Shown here one piece after another: positions 22,571 through 32,192 of a stretch of DNA of 64,000 bases; within the stretch, counting starts at the first letter, position 1; each line of letters starts with the position of its first letter. Below the pieces are notes generated by a model. The model saw only the letters and a list, made by a program, of their open reading frames with translations, ran no database searches and was not told the origin of the DNA. The position numbers were made by a program, and so were the translations under genes. Source of the stretch: Sporothrix humicola (lineage: Eukaryota; Ascomycota; Sordariomycetes; Ophiostomatales; Ophiostomataceae); assembly GCA_021396245.1 (NCBI GenBank), contig WNYE01000088.1, forward strand, positions 62,001 through 126,000. Reading direction: 5' to 3'.

Positions 22571-23989
22571 TTAAATAATAATCACTTCTGGTGATGCTGG
22601 TATGTCCAGTAGGTCAGCACTGGCCCGTTGAATGGCAGCCGCAGCCGCTTCTGATGCCGGCGTCTTGGCCGATCTCTTTGCAGCCGTCTTCGTCGGTGCC
22701 TTTGTCACCTTGGACGTGCTCGCCGCCGTTGCCTTTGTGACTCTCGTAGTCTTCGTAATCTTCGTGACCGTGGCTGCAGTTTTGTTGGCTGCTTTACCCG
22801 GCGGTCTGCCTCTCGGTTTTGCTGCTGTGACTGTAGGTTTTGTCGTGGCCTTCTTCCTCGGTGTCATTGTCATCTCGACACTATCTGATAGGTCGTCTAG
22901 ACTGTCCAGTGTGGCAGCAGCCTTTGCCGCCGCCTTTTCTGCTGCTTTCTCCGCCTTGGCCGCATCGGCTGCTGCCTTATCGGCCGCCTTTTCCTGCCGC
23001 CGCTTGGCCTTGATGAGCTTTTCGACTTCCTTGGGGCCGCGCAACCTCAGAGTCAACTCCTTGATCATGTCGCCCCAGACGACGGGACCGCCGCAGTCTG
23101 GGCAGTGACCGCGGACGGGAACGAGAGGTGCGTCGGAAGGGCCACCTCCATCTCTTGAACCGGTCCGTACTTGTTTTGTCCTTGCCTCTTCAGCCAAGAG
23201 ATGCCCGCTCCAGCACCGCAAGTGGCCGACAGCCTCGCACTCGGCGTTGGGGCACACGGCATACAGTCCCTTCTCGGCCGGCAGCGCGTTGTGGCACACA
23301 GTGCAACTGCCCTCCCGCTCAAACGTGAAAATGTCCTGGGCCTTGTCGACATAGTCGCGCATGGGACCGTAGTCGAGGGGTAGTGCATGGATGCCCCACG
23401 GCGGGTACGCGTCCGGGTCGTCGTCTTCCCCTCCAAATATCGAGTCTTTTGGGGGAGGAAAGTCTGTCAAGACCTCGACCTCGCGCACGTCGTCCCCTAG
23501 CTGCTGGCTCGCGCTCGTCTGTGACCATTTCTGCCACGCCGCGTGCACCTCGGGCACAAACATGTGCAGCCGTAGCGGCCAGCGGGAGAAGGAGGGTACT
23601 CTGAGTAACAAATGCAAATTGGCGAGGATCGAGTTCATGCTGGCCGGCGGCCGTTTCGGGTGCCCGTTGCGCTTGGTCTGGCGAGACACTGATAGGCGCG
23701 ACTCGGCGGGAATATGTAGAGAGAGATGGGGGTTGGTCAGGGCCCATTCAAACTTGAGAGCAGCCACGGCGCCCGGGAATCCCGACACGAGCCCAACCAT
23801 CTCCCAGGGCCGCAGACTGGCGCGGGACGTGCGGTTGGCGCCGCCCTTGATGGCGCCGTTGTGCTGTTTGAGTCGGCGTGGCGGGTCGGGGGTAGAGCCG
23901 ATGTAGAGCGAAGCATGGCGTATTGTTGACCGGAGGATGTACACAGTGTACAAGGCCGGGATCGGACGGGAGGAGACTGTGGACGCCAT
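22571..23989 (-). CDS. SLX1: structure-specific endonuclease catalytic subunit SLX1
   Basis: A single exon of 472 residues from the ATG at 23989 (context ACAATGGC; an upstream in-frame ATG at 24016 is less likely). Residues about 10-95 form the GIY-YIG nuclease: YTVYILRST, LYIGSTPDPPRRLKQHNG with the catalytic Arg, and KFEWALTNP with the catalytic Glu. A C-terminal RING-like zinc module follows: CTVCHNALPAEKGLYAVCPN, then GHLRCWSGHLL and GHCPDCGGPVVWGDMIKE. With SLX4 it cuts branched DNA and Holliday junctions. The last 150 residues are Ala/Lys-rich with an AT-hook-like PRGRPPGK and a short acidic-hydrophobic end (DLLDIPASPEVIII). This tail is longer than in yeast Slx1. The SLX4 gene is not in the window. 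Confidence 0.93.
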   Translation of the reverse strand: MASTVSSRPIPALYTVYILRSTIRHASLYIGSTPDPPRRLKQHNGAIKGGANRTSRASLRPWEMVGLVSGFPGAVAALKFEWALTNPHLSLHIPAESRLSVSRQTKRNGHPKRPPASMNSILANLHLLLRVPSFSRWPLRLHMFVPEVHAAWQKWSQTSASQQLGDDVREVEVLTDFPPPKDSIFGGEDDDPDAYPPWGIHALPLDYGPMRDYVDKAQDIFTFEREGSCTVCHNALPAEKGLYAVCPNAECEAVGHLRCWSGHLLAEEARTKQVRTGSRDGGGPSDAPLVPVRGHCPDCGGPVVWGDMIKELTLRLRGPKEVEKLIKAKRRQEKAADKAAADAAKAEKAAEKAAAKAAATLDSLDDLSDSVEMTMTPRKKATTKPTVTAAKPRGRPPGKAANKTAATVTKITKTTRVTKATAASTSKVTKAPTKTAAKRSAKTPASEAAAAAIQRASADLLDIPASPEVIII

Positions 23990-25116
23990 TGTGAGGGGTG
24001 GTGTTGAAGGCGTCAAAACAACCGCGAGAGGATTGTCGAGGATGGAAGGCGTCGTCGCCGGTCGGACTATAATTCAATCATTTGTTGAGGGGGTCGGTTG
24101 TGCTCATAAACAAGACGGCTGGTTGGAAAATGAACAAACGACGTGACGGGTCGCCATGGGTTGCAGTTTGTTGTGCGTTCTCCTGCGTGAACTTTGCTGA
24201 GGTTGAAGCCTGGAATACGTCACGCCTTTAGTCGCGGTAAGGGGTTCATTTTCGGCGCGTGTTTACGCGGGGCTCGCGCTATCGCTGGAGCGACGGCACG
24301 TGACGAACGTCGAGACGTCGCTGGCATCAAACTCGCTTTTTGTTCGAGATATTGCCCATTAATCTGGCCATTTATTTTGCAATAAAAATGACATTATTCT
24401 TCTTGCATTTCAGATTTAGTTGTAAAAGTGCGCGGGTGCTGTGATCGCTCACTGCGACGGCACCAATAGGACTGACAATCATAATGACGGCTCTGCAATC
24501 TCACGGACATCTAAGGACGATTTAAATTCAAAGGGAAATCATTAAAGCCATATATAACACGACTACATCAGATTATGTGTAGCTCACTCACTGTTTACGA
24601 CAGCTCGTCTCAGAGAGGGTACATATTTGGTTATGGCTGGTGGTGAGGTAGAATGAAACGGAACGAGGACATGTTAAGTGCGTGCACCGTTTACTTGTGC
24701 ACAATAATGACCACAGCACTGTGGCAGCCAGTATCCATCGAAGACGATCACGTGATAGCACTACACCGATTTTCGCAGGCCGACCCACAGCCGGTTGAGC
24801 GAAGCTAGCCGTTACGGCTATGAGTTCCAGCTGCCTCCAAACAGCTGCGATGCGGAGCATTCCGTAGAGCAGTCCTAAGTATAACCGCGAGTTTTCGTTC
24901 TCTCGTTTCCCCTCACCACCACGACGTCACGACACGCTCTTTTGTTGACATTGCGAAGGGGTATTGACGACACGACGAGACGATCCCACGACCCTTTGAC
25001 TCGGTAGAAATAGAGTAGCACGGCCGTTTTTCCTACCCAACACTCGACCTACCCCGCGACGTGACCGACCTCCTCCCAGACTTCTCAACTCCGCACAACA
25101 TCACCTCCCACACACA
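23990..25116. promoter_or_regulatory. divergent SLX1 / MIM1 promoter region
   Basis: An 1127-bp region between divergent starts with no gene of its own. It contains CACGTG at 24297-24302 and the ten-base palindrome ATCACGTGAT at 24747-24756, 361 bp upstream of MIM1. The core promoter of MIM1 is C-rich just before the ATG. Confidence 0.6.
24747..24756. promoter_or_regulatory. CACGTG-centred palindrome upstream of MIM1
   Basis: ATCACGTGAT is a perfect ten-base palindrome of the type bound by bHLH factors such as Cbf1. The same ten bases occur at 58502-58511, upstream of another mitochondrial protein gene. Confidence 0.5.
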
Positions 25117-25598
25117 ATGGCCGACGATCCACCAAACCCAATGGCCGAGTCGGGTGTGACGATGCACTCGGACAGCGAGCAGTACGAGGAGCCAGAACTG
25201 GACGGCGATGCTCCTTCGACGAGCAGCCAAGACGAGAGCGACCGGCCGATTATCCTGTACCGGCCACCGACGCTGTGGTCGCTGTTCCGCGGGGCGACGA
25301 TCAATCTTTTCCTTCCGTTTGTCAACGGCATGATGATGGGCTTTGGCGAGCTGTTTGCACACGAGTTTGCGTTCCGGCTAGGGTGGAGTGGGACGAGGGT
25401 AAGTTTACGACGAAGTTGAGCTCCGAGCGAAGCGAGGAGCGAGGGGCGAGGCCAGGAGAGAGAGGAGAGAAGGCCAGCGAAGAAAGACAACGAGCGAAGC
25501 GAGGTCAGAAAGCATACTAACGGGTGCAGGTCTTCCCACTGTCGAGACGAGAGGCACATTCGGTCGGACCCGGTGTTGAGCTGCGGGAGCAGCGGTGA
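25117..25598 (+). CDS. MIM1: mitochondrial outer-membrane insertase Mim1 (TOM13)
   Basis: Two exons, 25117-25398 and 25530-25598, give 116 residues. The intron has donor GTAAGT and TACTAAC eight bases before the acceptor. The first 48 residues are acidic and polar, as expected for the cytosolic N-terminus. The core LYRPPTLWSLFRGATINLFL with GMMMGFGELFAHEFAFRLGW is the TOM13 family signature and contains one membrane helix. A GxxxG motif (G71 to G75) suits helix packing in the MIM complex. Exon 2 gives VFPLSRREAHSVGPGVELRE, also conserved in the family. Mim1 inserts single- and multi-span proteins into the outer membrane and helps build the TOM complex. After the TGA, the frame continues for nine sense codons (LDKLGDLEW) to a second TGA. 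The intron carries a 14-base sequence twice (25424-25437 and 25491-25504). Confidence 0.9.
25424..25504 (+). repeat. 14-bp direct repeat inside the MIM1 intron
   Basis: CGAGCGAAGCGAGG occurs at 25424-25437 and 25491-25504, 67 bp apart, in a purine-rich stretch. Both copies lie within the intron, so protein sequence is unaffected. Confidence 0.7.
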
Positions 25599-26507
25599 CT
25601 GGACAAGCTTGGGGATCTGGAGTGGTGAAGGGACGGTGGAGAGTGTCATGGGAAAGACAGCAAGTGGCACAGCTCCTGAGGAGGTTGGCACGCCGAGAAG
25701 CGGACGTGATGGAACATGACCCGGCTACGGCATGGTTTACTTCTCGGGCCTGTCCTTCACGACATTTCAACATCTCGACGACATGATATCACCCTCAAAT
25801 ACTGCCGACTGGCCGGCGGAAGAAAGGATGAAAAAGAGGACCGTGAAGGGCTACGCATCTCAAAAGATGATGAATTTCCTTATTAAAAATAGACTTGGAC
25901 ATGGCGCATGGCACGGATCTACGAAGAAAAAGTAGACAGGACAGACAAAGCTAGGAGCGGGGGAAGATTGAGAACATGTACATATGAGAGCATACGCATC
26001 ATGAAATCCGAACATATCAACAAGTACGATAACCTTTTGTCAATAAAGACTGAAGAAATACATAACCATATGTGGCATACGCTGACATCAGGTTGACCTC
26101 GTAGGATTGAGCTCGGCTGAACGCACGGCTGTTCCCCTCCAAAAATGTGCTGATTCGACGCTGTGATTGGACATTTTTATCCATTCTACAGTGCAGCTAG
26201 GGCCCTGTTTGCCGGCGAAAGAAACCCAAACCCCACTGACCAACCAGCGCCTTCGATTGGCTTTTGGGGGCATTTTCTTAGGACTGAGCTAGCCTGGGCC
26301 CTGGGCCGCGGGGACCGTAGCCAGAAAAAAAAAATCGACATGGAAAATCGACAGATGGAGCGACGGCGATAATTGGTGCATTTCGACGTTGACGAGCGAC
26401 GAACGACAAGTTTTGTTTCTCACAACCCTTTTGCAGCCACAACACCAGAGGGACAATCCGATTGTTCCCGCTTGTTTCTGAGAGTTGCTGCCTGCAAAGA
26501 ACCGACC
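25599..26507. other. MIM1 3' region and OXA1 promoter with two CCAAT boxes
   Basis: No gene seen. GATTGG, an inverted CCAAT box, occurs at 26165-26170 and 26255-26260, about 340 and 250 bp upstream of the OXA1 start. CCAAT boxes are bound by the HAP complex, a known regulator of fungal respiratory genes. The link here is inferred. Confidence 0.6.
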
Positions 26508-28284
26508 ATGCTTCCCAGCAGGGGCCTCGTCCAGTCCAGCCAAGCCCTGCGGCTTCGGCAAGTGGTGAGTTGATGACGGACGATATGCGATCAGTCTTTT
26601 TGTGTTGGTACTGACCCTCCAGATCCCCGCCAGATATGCGCGCAACTTTAGCACGGCGATGCGCCGGTCGGGCGCGCCGATTGGCAGCCCCGCCGTCTCG
26701 GGCCTTGCACTTGGCCAGTCTGGCCGCCGTGTGCTCAACACCAACACCAACAACTCCCTCAATACCCTCCGCACTCCTCCGTCGTCGGCCGCCGCTTTCT
26801 CGCTGTGGCCCTTTGGCGGTGGCAAGAAGTTTAACGAAGCCGAAATGCATGGTAGCTCGTCGACAGCGCCGTCAGTAGCATCATCACCAGCGGCCGAGAA
26901 CATCTCTTCCGCCGCATCGTCTGCACCCTCCGCACCCTCTTCCACCCAATATACTTCTCCTGTCGTCGAGTCAACACCGGCGACTCCCGATGTCTCCGCC
27001 ACCACCTCCTCCTCTAACTTCCCCGACGTTTTCGACCCCAACGCCATTTCGGACATCCTGGACGGCTCAACCCTGCTGGACATGGCCGACAACCACATTG
27101 GCTACCTGAACGCCCTTGGTCTCGACTTCGGCTGGGGCCCGACGGCCATGTGCCAGTGGGTGCTCGAGCACGTGCACGTGTGGACGGGCCTGCCGTGGTG
27201 GGCGTCGATTGTGTGCACCGCCCTGCTGTTCCGCGCGGCCATCTTCTTCCCGTCCCTGACGGCCGCCGAGAACAGCGCCAAGATGCAGGTGCTGCGGCGG
27301 AACCCGCGGTACGCGCTGGCCATGGAGGAGATGCAAAAGTCGGCCTTCAAGGGCGGCCAGGGGGGCCAGGCCAAGGCCATGGAGGCGCGCCTGACGATGA
27401 AGCGCATGCAGGAGGCCGCCAACGTGTCGACCCTCAAGATGTTTGCGCCCATGATCAATATTCCGATTGGTTATGGCATGTTCCGCCTGCTGCGGTCCAT
27501 GTCCCTCCTGCCGGTGCCGAGCATGGAAACGGGCGGCATCCTGTGGTTTACCGACCTGACAGTGTCTGACCCGTACATGTTGCTGCCGTGTATCTCGGCC
27601 GGCATCATGTACTTTATCTTCCGCAGCAACATGAAGTACATGGCGCCGGAGCAGCAGCAGACGATGAAGTATGTGCAAATGTTTTTGACACCCGTCTCCA
27701 TCTTTGTCACGATCAAGATGAGCGCCGGCGTCACCTTCTTCTTTGCCGTTTCGTCCTTTTTGCAGCTGATCCAGACCTGGCTGTGGCACCAGCCCTGGCT
27801 CCGCAACTGGAAGGGCCTGCCCCCGATGCACGAGATGCTCGATCCCGGCTCCATCGGCGGTGGTGGCGGCTCGGGTGGGCCCGCAGCTGCCTCCCGCCAG
27901 GCCCACCCCGTGTCCTTCCGCCTCGACCCGGACTCGTCCTGGAAGGCGCCCCGCGCCACCTCCACCGGCGCCCAGGAGTCCGACTCTTCGTCAGGAGCCC
28001 CCACCCAGGCCGACCTCGACAAGGCTGCCGAGCAGAGCCTGCCCCAGCCCCCCAGCGCCCTTGAGGCCGCCAAGAAGGGCTGGAGCAAGCTGGTCGGCTC
28101 CGCCAAGGACAAGCAGGCCGCCAGCAAGGACAAGGAGGTCCTGCGCCGCGCCCAGGACTACGAGAAGAAGCGCCGCATCGAGGACGAGACCAAGGCCTAC
28201 CAGCGCCGCGAAGCCGAGCGCCAGTACCGCACTGCCAAGAAGACGCTCGACGCCAGCAAGAACGCCAAGAACAAATGGCAGTAG
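26508..28284 (+). CDS. OXA1: mitochondrial inner-membrane insertase Oxa1 (YidC family)
   Basis: Two exons, 26508-26564 and 26623-28284, give 572 residues. The 57-nt first exon starts the mitochondrial presequence (MLPSRGLVQSSQALRLRQV), completed by IPARYARNFSTAMRRSG. The YidC/Oxa1 core lies at about residues 185-420: WTGLPWWASIVCTALLFRAA, then the matrix hairpin with RRNPRYALAMEEMQ, then MFAPMINIPIGYGMFRLLRS and GILWFTDLTVSDPYMLLPCI, ending with SSFLQLIQTWLWHQPWLRNW. After it comes a 150-residue Lys/Ala-rich tail ending in DASKNAKNKWQ. In Oxa1 this tail binds mitochondrial ribosomes. The protein inserts mitochondrially encoded proteins co-translationally. An AATAAA occurs at 28338. The gene lies directly downstream of MIM1 in the same direction. 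Confidence 0.95.
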
Positions 28285-28813
28285 AGGGTGGGTGATGACG
28301 AAACGAACTGGTGCGTGGAGGGAAAATGACATGTAACAATAAAGACAAAAGCATCGGCGTGTTTGTTTGACGTGGGGGAGGATGGCTCGTTTAAAAGGGC
28401 ATTTTATGTTTATATCTTATTTTATATGCTTGGTTTTTGGACAGAAAAATGGGGGTATAGAGATGGTTTTTTGCCATCCTGACTGTACATTTTGATTTTT
28501 CTTTTTCTTTTCTTTTTGCATCTGGGTGGTACCTCATTTTATGTTTTCACTTGTCTTTAATGTACATAGACACAAACAAGAATCTTCACTCGGAGCATAA
28601 AATATACACAATTCAAGAAGAAGGACCGAAAGCTATCGCGGACATGTGTTTATATTCAGATATAGATAACAATGTGGATGCACCCCGATTTGTACACACA
28701 AGTCAAACACGCAACAAAAGACGTAAACACGTAAAAATGTAATCCCATGAGATGGTTAAATGGTAAAGGTAAAAGGGTAACAACGTCAAGAAAGAAACAT
28801 GCAAGAACACCGC
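28285..28813. other. convergent 3' regions of OXA1 and URC4
   Basis: AT-rich 3' untranslated DNA with an AATAAA at 28338-28343 for OXA1. No gene seen. Confidence 0.6.
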
Positions 28814-30607
28814 CTAAAAGACTGTCCCGTCCGAGTTAATCAGGATTGGTGGCTCCTTGGTATTCGGCCGCGACATTTCCGCGATTTCACGACCGCCCTG
28901 CGATTGTTAGTATTTGTTCAATAACAATAAAGAATCGATGGGATGTTTACTCACCTTCCAGCTGCCTGCTTCGAGAATCTGGGGCAGGCTCAGCTCGTGG
29001 CCCTGCAGATCTCCCCGCAGCGACTTGTTCACCTCCACTGCTAGGCGGTCTAGGAAACCGACTGTGACGGCACGCCACTCAACCACGACATCATCACCAG
29101 GCTCGAACATGGGCGCAACCTCAATTCCTGTGGAGCCTGTGCGCTCGCAGTACGACTTGTAGTGCTCTAGACCACGCTCCATATCTGACGGCTTGAGCGT
29201 CAACACGCCCAGGTCGATAAAGAGACCGCCGTTGCGGTACTCCGGCAGACCCGTCAGCAGCTCGGTGCCGGCAAAGTGGATCTTGAGCTCGGACTGCATG
29301 GGCTGCATCAGCGAGTACGTGAGCCACTGTGTCAGCTTGTGGAAGGGGACAATCGACTCCCAGGCAGCAACCTCGGTTGGCGAGCTGGCCGAGTTCGAGG
29401 TCGGGAAGGGCGAGAATGTCGGTGTCGACGGCTTGCGGCCGCTTGGTGAGCCAGGCGAGCCTGCGGGGCGAGGCATGCTGCTGCACGGCCAGGCGTCACC
29501 CAAAGACGTGCCGTTGATGGCCGTCCGTGCATCGGGCCAGATCGGTGCCAGACCATCCATCAGCAAGCTCCACAGCACGGGCAGGAGCACAATAGGCATG
29601 GACGACGCCTGCGTCGTGGGGTGTGCTAGGAGGTAGTCCACCATGTTGCCTGGGCGGCCGTCCTTACCAAAGACGTCTGGGTTGGCAGCAAGAGCGTCAC
29701 CAAGACGAATCAGCAGGCTGGCACGACCCTCCAGACCGGCCACAGTGTTCCCTGGCCGAGACTGCAAACCCTTGGCCAGATCTTCCACTGTCAGGGAACG
29801 CAGGCCGTCCATGTCGACCTGTGTCTTGTTGGCCGAGGGCATGCTCGAGAAGAGACCGGCCTTGAACATCTCCAAACTGGCCACAGCTAGACCTTCTGAC
29901 CGCTTGTAGAAACGGCCATTTTCTGTGCTCTTATACTGCCACTGGGTACCGGCGCCCGCATCGAGAAGCACACTGACAAGGAACAGATCGATCAGGCGGC
30001 GACAGCGCTCGGTGCTGTCAATCTCAGGCGGGAACGTCTTAAGCAGCATGGCCACCCGGTCACGACCGCCCACGGCAAAGTGCTGATACCGGCCATGGGG
30101 CGGTATTGTGGAGGCATACGGAGCATCGTAGTCACGCTTTATGATCTGGCCGACAAACCGAACGACGTCGGGGAATTTGGACATGTCCACATCAAAGTGG
30201 TTCAGCTCATTGCGGAGCGCCTTGTCGCCAATAATGCGTGACCGCTCACGCACGGCGGGCAAGCTCCGCAGGTAGCCCGCTGGGTCCAATGCCGGATCAG
30301 GCGGCCGAGGGAGGTCGACTTTGGGCAAGTGGACGGGTGAAAAGGGCGTGGAGGGCGTTCCTGGCAGGGAGCCCGAGGAAGCGGCTGTGGCCGACGTAGC
30401 GGCGGTGCCAGAAGTGCCAGCAGATGAGCGGTTCATTGTGCGTGATGAAAATCCGTATTGTTGAGAGGATGTAGAAGGAGAGAGGGGAGACTTGAGAGAG
30501 TTGCCCGAATTTAGAGACGGATTTGAATTGGACGAGTTCAAGCCATTGGCGGTGTGGTCAGCAGCCGTCTTCGGCGACGCCTTATCCTTTCGTGAAAAGA
30601 GGCCCAT
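28814..30607 (-). CDS. URC4: uracil catabolism protein Urc4/Urg3 (DUF1688)
   Basis: Two exons, 30607-28955 and 28897-28814, give 578 residues. The intron has GTGAGT, then TACTAAC eight bases before the acceptor. The last exon encodes GGREIAEMSRPNTKEPPILI and a short end. The frame is open for over 300 codons upstream of 30607, but that part is translated pyrimidine-rich leader. I start at 30607 (context GACAATGGG; MGLFSRKDKASPKTA). Residues about 1-140 are Ser/Asn/Thr-rich. The remainder is DUF1688, with RYQHFAVGGRDRVAMLL, RRLIDLFLVSVLLDAGAGT, RSEGLAVASLEMFKAGLFSS and a conserved C-terminus. Urc4 is required for the URC pathway of pyrimidine-ring degradation in yeasts, but its reaction is not established. 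The other URC genes are not in the window. Confidence 0.88.
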
Positions 30608-32140
30608 TGTGACGTGTGACCTGTATTTCTGCTGTGTGAGTGAGCCCGACGTGAGGGGCGGAGGAGGTGTGAGGGGGGTGCCGATAGAAAGCGAACACCG
30701 GTTTGGGCGAGATAGGAGGTCAGCGGGCCAGTGGATTTGAGTTGGCGGTGCGGTTCTTGGTGCAGAATTGCTACAGCTGCTGTTGGTGGTATTGAGTGGC
30801 ACCTGGTTCTTTCTCTGTAGATAGATAGAGAATGTTGGGTGGAAGCTGCCAAAGGGAGGAGTCGCCCTGTCGATCGGAGAGCCAGACCTGGGGTGAACGG
30901 CGAGGGGAGCTTCTGCGGGTGAGTTGGCGAGATACGAATAGGCGCCGAAGATAAGCGTATTTGGATTGGATAAGAAGGAAGCAAGGGCGGCCGTTGGACC
31001 TTTTAAACTCGATGCTTTGTCGTTTTTGTTTTGCGGGGATGGGTCTTTTTGTCTTTTCTGTTTTTCGCTTCTCCAATTCCACGAATTTTCGTCAATCGAA
31101 TGACTCGAATTTCCAACCTTGAGATTTTTTGTTTTGTTGAGCGACTCAGGAGGCAGATATAAGGAGACGATATGTATGCAAGTGGGGAACGGCGGCGGGC
31201 AGAGCTTGCACGAGCTGAAAGTGGCGAAACAGCAGGGAACAGACGACAGAGTCGAAAGGCGGCAGAGGTTGACGAGTGGTCGAGAGATGACGTAACAATT
31301 CCGAGCTGAAGAAAGGACGAGGTTGAAAGGCGAGGAGGAAAAGAGACAGAAATGGAAAAAGAAGAAAAGAAAAAGGAGAAGAGGTTTAGGAACAGGCAAT
31401 TGGCCGACGAACGGTCCAAGAGAAAAAGAAAAGAAGGGGCCAGGAGAAGGGGCACAAAAAAGGAAGAAGAAAAAAAATGAAGTAACGGCGAGCTCAGGTA
31501 CAAGCTGGGACAAGCTCCTGAAAAAAGTGAGCACAAAGAGGAAAGGCTGCCGAGTCTACAAAATCGACGGTGCAGTCGGAGTCTCGACGAGTCGAATGGT
31601 GTGGGTGTGGAGAGGGAGAGAGGGACGAGGCCCTGGGCGAAGGAGGGCAGAAAAGGGGGGCAGCGGCGACGAGGTGGGCAATGGTCGTGGCGAACTAACG
31701 AGTGTTACGACGAGACGGCCAGAAACAGGAGAGCAGGAATCAAGACGGAGTATGGATTATGCAGGAATATTGTCGCAGGGCGAGAAAGAGAGCGAAGTGC
31801 AACAGCGAGCAGCCGATGTCAGGCCAAGCTGACGGTGAACGGTGAGAGTAGCTCGGTGCGAGGAGAGTGTGTTCCGATGTCTAATGAGGGCGAAAAAAAG
31901 AGGGCAATCAGAGATGCCAATGGCTGGAAGGTAAACAAGACGAGAGAGGGTGAAGCAGCAAGGTGAAGCCTTGTTTGTATGACAAGAGTCGGCGGCAAGG
32001 TGGTGTGTTCGGTTCGGGCGCTGCCGAGAACTGGTCTTGTAAGTCCAATTGGCGGGAGGACGGACGGGATGAAAGTGGCGGTTTGAGTTCGTGAGCAAGG
32101 CTGAAGCTCAGGAATTTGGAGATGTAAAAAGAAGAGAAAC

Positions 32141-32192
32141 GAGGGGGGAGAGAGAGAGGAGGAAAAAGAAAGGAAAGGAGAAAAAAGAGAAA
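32141..32192 (+). repeat. 52-nt uninterrupted polypurine tract
   Basis: All bases 32141-32192 are A or G, including a GGGGGG run followed by AG repeats. Another 31-nt run is at 31354-31384. Such tracts can form H-DNA and usually stall polymerases. Confidence 0.8.

Noticed and set aside
26165..26260. CCAAT boxes as proof of HAP control of OXA1
   Set aside because: Five-base motifs occur by chance; kept only as a note in the promoter entry.
30608..31534. 309-codon N-terminal extension of URC4
   Set aside because: Open only because the leader is pyrimidine-rich; the 30607 ATG has a good context and precedes the normal protein.
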